A stretch of DNA of 17,092 bases from Lachnospiraceae bacterium (lineage in GTDB: Bacteria > Bacillota_A > Clostridia > Lachnospirales > Lachnospiraceae): NCBI GenBank assembly GCA_017437705.1, contig JAFRYJ010000231.1, positions 1-17,092 of the forward strand. The letters run 5' to 3'. The position numbers were made by a program, and so were the translations under genes. Shown piece after piece: positions 13,521 to 17,092 of the stretch (positions are counted from its first letter, which is position 1; every line of letters starts with the position of its first letter). The notes below the pieces were generated by a model. It ran no database searches. It saw nothing but the letters and a program-made list of their open reading frames with translations, and had not been told where the DNA came from.

Positions 13521-14381
13521 TTGTTAAACTGGATCAAAGACCTGAATGAAGCAACAGGGTGGCAGTATGCGGTCTACGTTGCCGCGGTCATTGTGGCCGG
13601 CGGGCTCCTTGCGGCCATCCTGCTTCTTATCAAAAAACGTATCTTCAAAAGAATAAATGAAAGGAAGACAGGCCTTCAGATAGCGTTTATCGACCGGCTC
13701 CTGTCCGTCGTCATCGTTGTGATGTGCATCATCCTGGTGTTCGCTGCCTTCGGAGGCCTGGGGAACATCTGGAAAACGATGCTGGGAGGAACGGCTGTTA
13801 TCAGTGCGGTGCTGGCCTTTGCTGCCCAGGATGTAATAAAGGATGTGCTGGCCGGATTCATGATGAGCGCCCACAAGCCTTTCGAAGTGGGAAACAGGAT
13901 AGAACTGGAGGACGGCACCAAGGGCGTGGTCGAGGATATGACTATGAGGCATATTGTGCTGAAGGGCATGGATACGCTGAGGATCGTCATACCCAATCAT
14001 AAGATAGGTGCGATGAAGGTGATCAATTACAGTTACCGCCGGGAAGACAAGTCTGTACACTTCAGGTTCGCCGTGTCATATGATACCGACATGGAGCTGG
14101 CCAAAAGGCTGGTAGGGGAGGCAGTAAAGGAGAGTCCTTATACGAAGCCCTCCAGGGACGAAGAGGACGGCACGGCATATTATGCGCCGCCCCGTTTCCT
14201 GGAATTCGCCGACAGCGCCCTGATGATAGACGTGCTGGTCTATTTTGACAAAAGCAGGGCTACGGAAAATGTGACTGACGACATCAATATGAGGGTAAGG
14301 AACAAATTCGCCGAAAACAGCATCGAGATACCTTACCAGTATGTAAACGTGATAACTCAGGAAGCTGAGCCGAAGCAGTAA
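13521..14381 (+). CDS. MscS-family mechanosensitive channel
   Basis: 286 residues from a TTG start with GGAGGA 4 nt upstream; the gene begins 12 bp after the YdcF-type gene. Three membrane segments (about 15-38, 57-78, 88-117) precede a soluble beta and alpha/beta region. TM3 has the small-residue pore pattern 'VLAFAAQDVIKDVLAGFMM', and 'KPFEVGNRIELEDGTKGVVEDM' is the canonical start of the MscS beta domain. Size equals E. coli MscS (286). It releases solutes when membrane tension rises on hypo-osmotic shock. An insertion 'PSRDEEDGTAYYAPPR' (210-225) interrupts the C-terminal domain. Last gene of the operon, ending in a strong terminator. Confidence 0.95.
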   Translation: MLNWIKDLNEATGWQYAVYVAAVIVAGGLLAAILLLIKKRIFKRINERKTGLQIAFIDRLLSVVIVVMCIILVFAAFGGLGNIWKTMLGGTAVISAVLAFAAQDVIKDVLAGFMMSAHKPFEVGNRIELEDGTKGVVEDMTMRHIVLKGMDTLRIVIPNHKIGAMKVINYSYRREDKSVHFRFAVSYDTDMELAKRLVGEAVKESPYTKPSRDEEDGTAYYAPPRFLEFADSALMIDVLVYFDKSRATENVTDDINMRVRNKFAENSIEIPYQYVNVITQEAEPKQ

Positions 14382-14384
14382 ATT

Positions 14385-14451
14385 AAAAACCGTATACCTG
14401 TTTTCCTCTCGGATCTTCGATATGTTCGGAAAACAGGTATACGGTTTTTTT
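14385..14451. terminator. Very long bidirectional intrinsic terminator
   Basis: A 22-bp uninterrupted stem (14385-14406 with 14428-14449) has core CCGTATACCTGTTTTCC and a 21-nt loop. It begins with a run of A and ends in seven T on the plus strand, and reads as a T-run on the minus strand as well. It should end the MATE-to-MscS operon and also catch transcripts leaving the convergent histidine kinase gene, which ends at 14559. Confidence 0.93.
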
Positions 14452-14454
14452 ATT

Positions 14455-14545
14455 GGGACAGTGCTATGTTTATAATAGTATGTACCTGGTTTTTTAATGG
14501 TGCATGTTCCGAGTTTACTAGGGACAGTACCCGGGTTTGTAATGC
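14455..14545. repeat. Imperfect direct repeats around GGGACAGT, possible mobile-element remnant
   Basis: GGGACAGT occurs at 14455-14462 and again at 14521-14528. The similarity continues: GCTATGTTTATAAT after the first against ACCCGGGTTTGTAAT after the second. A third related stretch, ACCTGGTTTTTTAATG, lies between them (about 14483-14498). Such repeated GGGACAGT-headed sequences may be ends or relics of an IS-like or REP-like element, but no transposase frame is visible. The region occupies the gap between two convergent operons. Confidence 0.4.
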
Positions 14546-14558
14546 TCAATGGCAGCGG

Positions 14559-15935
14559 CTATGCCGTCGGGAGCAGGATCTTCATTACGTTCTTGTCATC
14601 CTCATACTCATAGGATATGCTGCCGCCGTGCTTTTCTGTTATCTCCCTGGCTATAGTAAGGCCCAGGCCTGTGCTGCCGGAGGAGATCCTGGCTGCATCA
14701 TAACGGGAGAAGGCGTCGAACATGATGCCTGTGAACTCCGGATTGATGGCATCGCCGTCATCCCAGACGCGGACCGATACCTGACCGCCGACAGGCTTCA
14801 CCGCAACGCCGATCTCATGACCGGATCTGTTGTATTTGACGGCATTTGAGATAAGGTTGCCCACGGCGCGCTGCATCAGGCCTTCGTCGGCGTTGATGAA
14901 CACCGGATCCTCCGGGATATCGACGTTAAGCTCGAAGGAGTTCCTCTCTATGTCGTCGTAGTTGTCGGAGATGATGCGGCGCATGAACTCGCATACATCG
15001 ACGCGGCTGAATACCGGCTTATAGCCGGGATTTTCCATTTTAAGCAGGGTGAACATATCCTCCGTCATGGAGCTTACACGCTCTGCCTTGGAGGCTATGA
15101 TGTCGTAATACTTTTTCTTTTCATCTTCGGAAACGATATCGTCCGACAGAGCCGAGGCGCAGGCCTCAATGGTTGCGATGGGCGTCTGAAGATCGTGGGA
15201 CAGCTCCAGTATCAGCCTTCTCTGTGCGCTCTGGAGCTTTTCGTTTTCCGACTCCTGATCCGCGATGTTTTTAACCATGCTGTTGTATGCATCACGCAGT
15301 TCGATGAACTCGCCCTCCGCTTTGAAATCCAGATTGAAATCTCTGTCGCCGGTCTCCGTCTTGCTGAAGGCCGTGGTCAGCTTGTCCAGGGGGTACTGTA
15401 TCTTCTTGTAGATATACCGGCTGAACAGGATGGCCTCCAGTATCAGGAAGATGCCGATGAGCACCAGTATCAGCTTCTGCCGGTTCGATGAGATCATCGT
15501 CTGGACGGAGTATGAGTAGGTTATGGTCAGAGAATCAGTGGGGATGTATATAAGATAATACTTGTGCCCGCCCGTAACATAGAAGACGGAGTAGTCGCCC
15601 CTCTGGTCATGGGAGCCGGAGATGCGCAGCAGCTCCTGGTATGAGTAATAATTGTCCTCTACCTTTTTTTCTCCGATGACGCGCATTACCCTGTTCTCGT
15701 AATCAAGCTCCTCTATCCAGCCGCCGCTGGCCAGGATGAGATCCGGATTGGTTATCTGGCCGTCCTCGCCCACCATCTGGTCCGGGATGATGTTGTTCGT
15801 ATCGCCCCTGCCCATTATCAGCATGATCACATACATGCCGATCACAATGGCAAGCACCGACAGGAACGCGAAGAGGAAGTAGCTTAAAAGCAGCTTTTTA
15901 TATATCTGTCGTTTTCCGATCTTTTTAGCCTTCAA
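14559..15935 (-). CDS. Sensor histidine kinase of a two-component system
   Basis: 458 residues from a TTG start at 15935 that lies 11 bases inside the end of the response regulator gene; no upstream ATG exists and the next in-frame ATG would remove the first membrane helix. Residues 14-41 and 154-173 are membrane helices flanking an extracytoplasmic domain of about 110 residues (42-153), which carries the sensing function and matches nothing I know. A HAMP linker follows (about 174-228), then HisKA with phospho-acceptor His247 in 'LELSHDLQTPIATIE', then HATPase with N-box 'NLISNAVKYN' (Asn364), G1 'WDDGDAI' and G2 'GSTGLGLTIA'. It autophosphorylates and passes phosphate to the regulator encoded just upstream. 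Ends at a TAG 108 nt from the shared terminator. Confidence 0.95.
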   Translation of the reverse strand: MKAKKIGKRQIYKKLLLSYFLFAFLSVLAIVIGMYVIMLIMGRGDTNNIIPDQMVGEDGQITNPDLILASGGWIEELDYENRVMRVIGEKKVEDNYYSYQELLRISGSHDQRGDYSVFYVTGGHKYYLIYIPTDSLTITYSYSVQTMISSNRQKLILVLIGIFLILEAILFSRYIYKKIQYPLDKLTTAFSKTETGDRDFNLDFKAEGEFIELRDAYNSMVKNIADQESENEKLQSAQRRLILELSHDLQTPIATIEACASALSDDIVSEDEKKKYYDIIASKAERVSSMTEDMFTLLKMENPGYKPVFSRVDVCEFMRRIISDNYDDIERNSFELNVDIPEDPVFINADEGLMQRAVGNLISNAVKYNRSGHEIGVAVKPVGGQVSVRVWDDGDAINPEFTGIMFDAFSRYDAARISSGSTGLGLTIAREITEKHGGSISYEYEDDKNVMKILLPTA

Positions 15936-16626
15936 ATTTATATCCCAGTCCCTTTACGGTGATTATCTTCGGATCCTTCGGGTCGTCCTGGATCTTGTGA
16001 CGTATGTTGCTTATCCTTACCATGATGGTATTGTCGTCGGCCATGAAATCGCCGCTCCAGGCGCTTTCGTATATTTGTCGCTTCGTAAAGATCTTCCCCG
16101 GAGAGGACATTAAAAGCTCCAGTATCCTGTATTCGATGGCCGAGAGCCATATCTGTTCGCCGGCCTTTGTAACGCTCTTTTTATTGGGATCCAGCTGCAG
16201 GTCGCCGGAAACAATGATGCCCGCGCTGTCCTCGGAAAGGTCGGTATAGCTGTAGCTGCGGCGGAGCTGTGCCTTTACCCTGGCCACCACCTCACGGGGG
16301 TCGTAGGGCTTGGTGATGTAATCGTCCGCACCGGTATCCAGACCCAGCACCATGTCGTCGGAATCGTTCCGCACGGTAAGCATGATGGCCGGTATATGGC
16401 TCTTTTTCCGGATCTCCCTGAGCACGCTGAAACCGTCAGCTTTCGGCATCATTACGTCCAGCAGTATGAGGTCCGGATGATATTTATCGAAGGCCTCCAG
16501 GGCTGCCTGCCCGTCTTCGGCTTTAATGGTATCGAAGCCCGCCTTTTCAAGGTAGAGCGACATGGCGTCCACCAGTTCGGCTTCATCATCGGCGATCAGT
16601 ATCCTGTAGATCTTATTCTCTGACAT
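15925..16626 (-). CDS. OmpR/PhoB-type response regulator
   Basis: 233 residues from the ATG at 16626, preceded 8 nt upstream by GGAGG; 15 further in-frame codons upstream lack a site. The receiver domain (7-120) has the acidic pair Asp13-Asp14, phospho-acceptor Asp57 in 'LILLDVMMPKADG', Thr84 and Lys106 ('TKPYDP'). The winged-helix DNA-binding domain (about 138-232) contains 'LSAIEYRILELLMSSPGKIF' and ends 'ITVKGLGYKFEG', as in OmpR/PhoB proteins. It is the first gene of the operon with the overlapping histidine kinase gene. Its targets cannot be read from the sequence. Confidence 0.96.
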   Translation of the reverse strand: MSENKIYRILIADDEAELVDAMSLYLEKAGFDTIKAEDGQAALEAFDKYHPDLILLDVMMPKADGFSVLREIRKKSHIPAIMLTVRNDSDDMVLGLDTGADDYITKPYDPREVVARVKAQLRRSYSYTDLSEDSAGIIVSGDLQLDPNKKSVTKAGEQIWLSAIEYRILELLMSSPGKIFTKRQIYESAWSGDFMADDNTIMVRISNIRHKIQDDPKDPKIITVKGLGYKFEG

Positions 16627-16651
16627 TTCATTTTCCTCCGGATATGCATAT

Positions 16652-16660
16652 ATTGTACCA
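16652..16660 (-). promoter_or_regulatory. Candidate extended -10 promoter of the two-component operon
   Basis: On the minus strand TGGTACAAT (16660-16652) is an extended -10 element, 25 nt before the regulator start codon, with a leader containing GGAGG. No good -35 lies 16-18 bp upstream, which would suit a promoter needing an activator, possibly the regulator itself. Confidence 0.4.
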
Positions 16661-16910
16661 CCTGAAAGCACGTATTTGGCGCTGATATGACAAATTACGG
16701 GAAAAAACCGGGGGTTTACCTTATTTTAACCTTACGATTTGTTTATAAGTATTTAAATAACGCTTAATAATGTTAATATTATATTGGTCGTAAAAGGACC
16801 CTTATGCAAGCTTCTGCATTCAAGTTATCTGCGGGCGCCCGGAGACGGACGGATTTTTCTTGAAGATCACAGTCATATTGAGTGAAGCTTTTCATACAAA
16901 CGGTGAGGCA

Positions 16911-16935
16911 AAAGAGCGGACTTGTCCGCTTTTTT
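16911..16935. terminator. Bidirectional intrinsic terminator
   Basis: AGCGGAC (16915-16921) and GTCCGCT (16924-16930) form a tight stem extended by AAAG with TTTT. Six T follow on the plus strand, and the minus-strand reading gives CTCTTTT. On the plus strand it has no annotated gene upstream, which implies an unrecognised short transcript. On the minus strand it would act on transcripts entering from beyond 17092 before they reach the response regulator. Confidence 0.75.
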
Positions 16936-16946
16936 GTTTGGTAATA

Positions 16947-17004
16947 AAAACTCTGCCGATGCATTTCCGTTCCTTCCAGTCAAGTCATGCATCGGCAGAG
17001 TTTT
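16947..17004. repeat. 18-bp perfect hairpin with repeat-bearing loop
   Basis: AAAACTCTGCCGATGCAT (16947-16964) pairs with ATGCATCGGCAGAGTTTT (16987-17004); the match continues into TAAT/ATTA past one bulged A. The 22-nt loop carries most of the first copy of the 23-bp direct repeat. On the minus strand the stem would bury the start codon of the frame at 16964 and hold its ribosome binding site in the loop. It could also serve as a terminator, with only four T on each side. Confidence 0.8.
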
Positions 17005-17087
17005 ATTACTATGATGCAGCAATAATGCACAAAGCGCATTCCTATCTGAAGAAGTGCTGCTGCCGCATTTCCGTTCCTTTCGGTCAA
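16961..17087. repeat. Pair of 23-bp direct repeats, 104 bp apart
   Basis: Copies at 16961-16983 and 17065-17087 share GCATTTCCGTTCCTT-C--GTCAA and differ at two positions, C/T and A/G. With a 3-bp indel the match extends to CTGCCG on the left side. On the minus strand each copy reads TTGACYGRAAGGAACGGAAA and then ATG, so each offers a purine-rich ribosome binding site 6 nt before an ATG. Confidence 0.85.
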
Positions 17088-17092
17088 ATGAA

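Larger units (their letters stand above)
16627..17092. other. Signal-rich region without a convincing gene at the window edge
   Basis: 466 bp. In order from the response regulator outward: its candidate promoter, a block of about 65 bp that is strongly AT-rich (16725-16790), a possible 19-codon plus-strand frame at 16804-16863 with AAAGGA 5 nt before its ATG, a bidirectional terminator, an 18-bp hairpin, and a 23-bp direct repeat. On the minus strand two short frames start right after the repeat: a 61-codon frame 16964-16779 and an 8-codon frame 17068-17042. None matches a protein I know. The region may hold a small RNA or leader peptides, and whatever it belongs to continues past 17092. Confidence 0.5.

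Noticed and set aside
16779..16964. 61-codon minus-strand frame as an ordinary protein gene
   Set aside because: It reads through the bidirectional terminator and matches nothing I know; kept only as a possible leader peptide in the findings.
1..17092. Defence island, phage, CRISPR array or secondary-metabolite cluster
   Set aside because: No direct-repeat/spacer array, nuclease, integrase, structural phage gene or biosynthetic megasynthase is visible on either strand.

Overview
The window looks like chromosomal DNA from a Gram-positive, low-to-mid GC Firmicute of the class Clostridia, probably close to Lachnospiraceae. This is inferred from strong AAGGAGG-type ribosome binding sites, two TTG start codons, many intrinsic terminators (perfect GC-rich stems with T-runs), and protein types common there: a MATE exporter, STAS/HATPase partner-switch proteins, and a YdcF-type protein with a multi-TM N-terminus. 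I see no rRNA, tRNA, CRISPR array, phage gene or intact insertion sequence.

Layout. (1) 119-1033 (+) encodes a DUF89/ARMT1-like metal-dependent phosphatase, convergent with a LuxR-type regulator at 1103-1897 (-). (2) The regulator is divergent from 2264-3469 (+), a multi-pass membrane protein I cannot place in a family. After a strong terminator and a 5' region rich in inverted repeats that ends in an attenuator-like terminator, 3838-4773 (+) encodes a choline/ethanolamine-kinase-like phosphotransferase. Both genes avoid the ATA codon, so both may be highly expressed; an uptake-plus-phosphorylation pair is a reasonable guess. (3) 5023-6105 (+) is an SPFH/stomatin-like membrane protein. It is followed by two tandem paralogous M20 zinc hydrolases related to YgeY (6163-7416 and 7512-8762), by eye about four fifths identical. 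The ribosome binding site of the first lies inside a terminator hairpin.

(4) 8866-14381 (+) appears to be one five-gene run: MATE exporter, single-domain STAS protein, a 533-residue fusion of STAS, APH/choline-kinase-like and RsbW-like ATPase domains, a polytopic membrane protein with a YdcF/DUF218 domain, and an MscS-type channel. It ends in a very long bidirectional terminator. The fusion is the most unusual protein here: it combines substrate and kinase modules of a partner-switching pathway in one chain and inserts a second, different kinase fold between them. Its neighbours suggest a link to envelope or osmotic state. (5) On the minus strand, 15925-16626 (OmpR-type response regulator) and 14559-15935 (sensor histidine kinase) form a two-component operon. 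(6) 16627-17092 has no convincing gene but is dense in signals: an AT-rich block, a bidirectional terminator, an 18-bp hairpin, and a 23-bp near-perfect direct repeat that on the minus strand twice places a ribosome binding site before an ATG.
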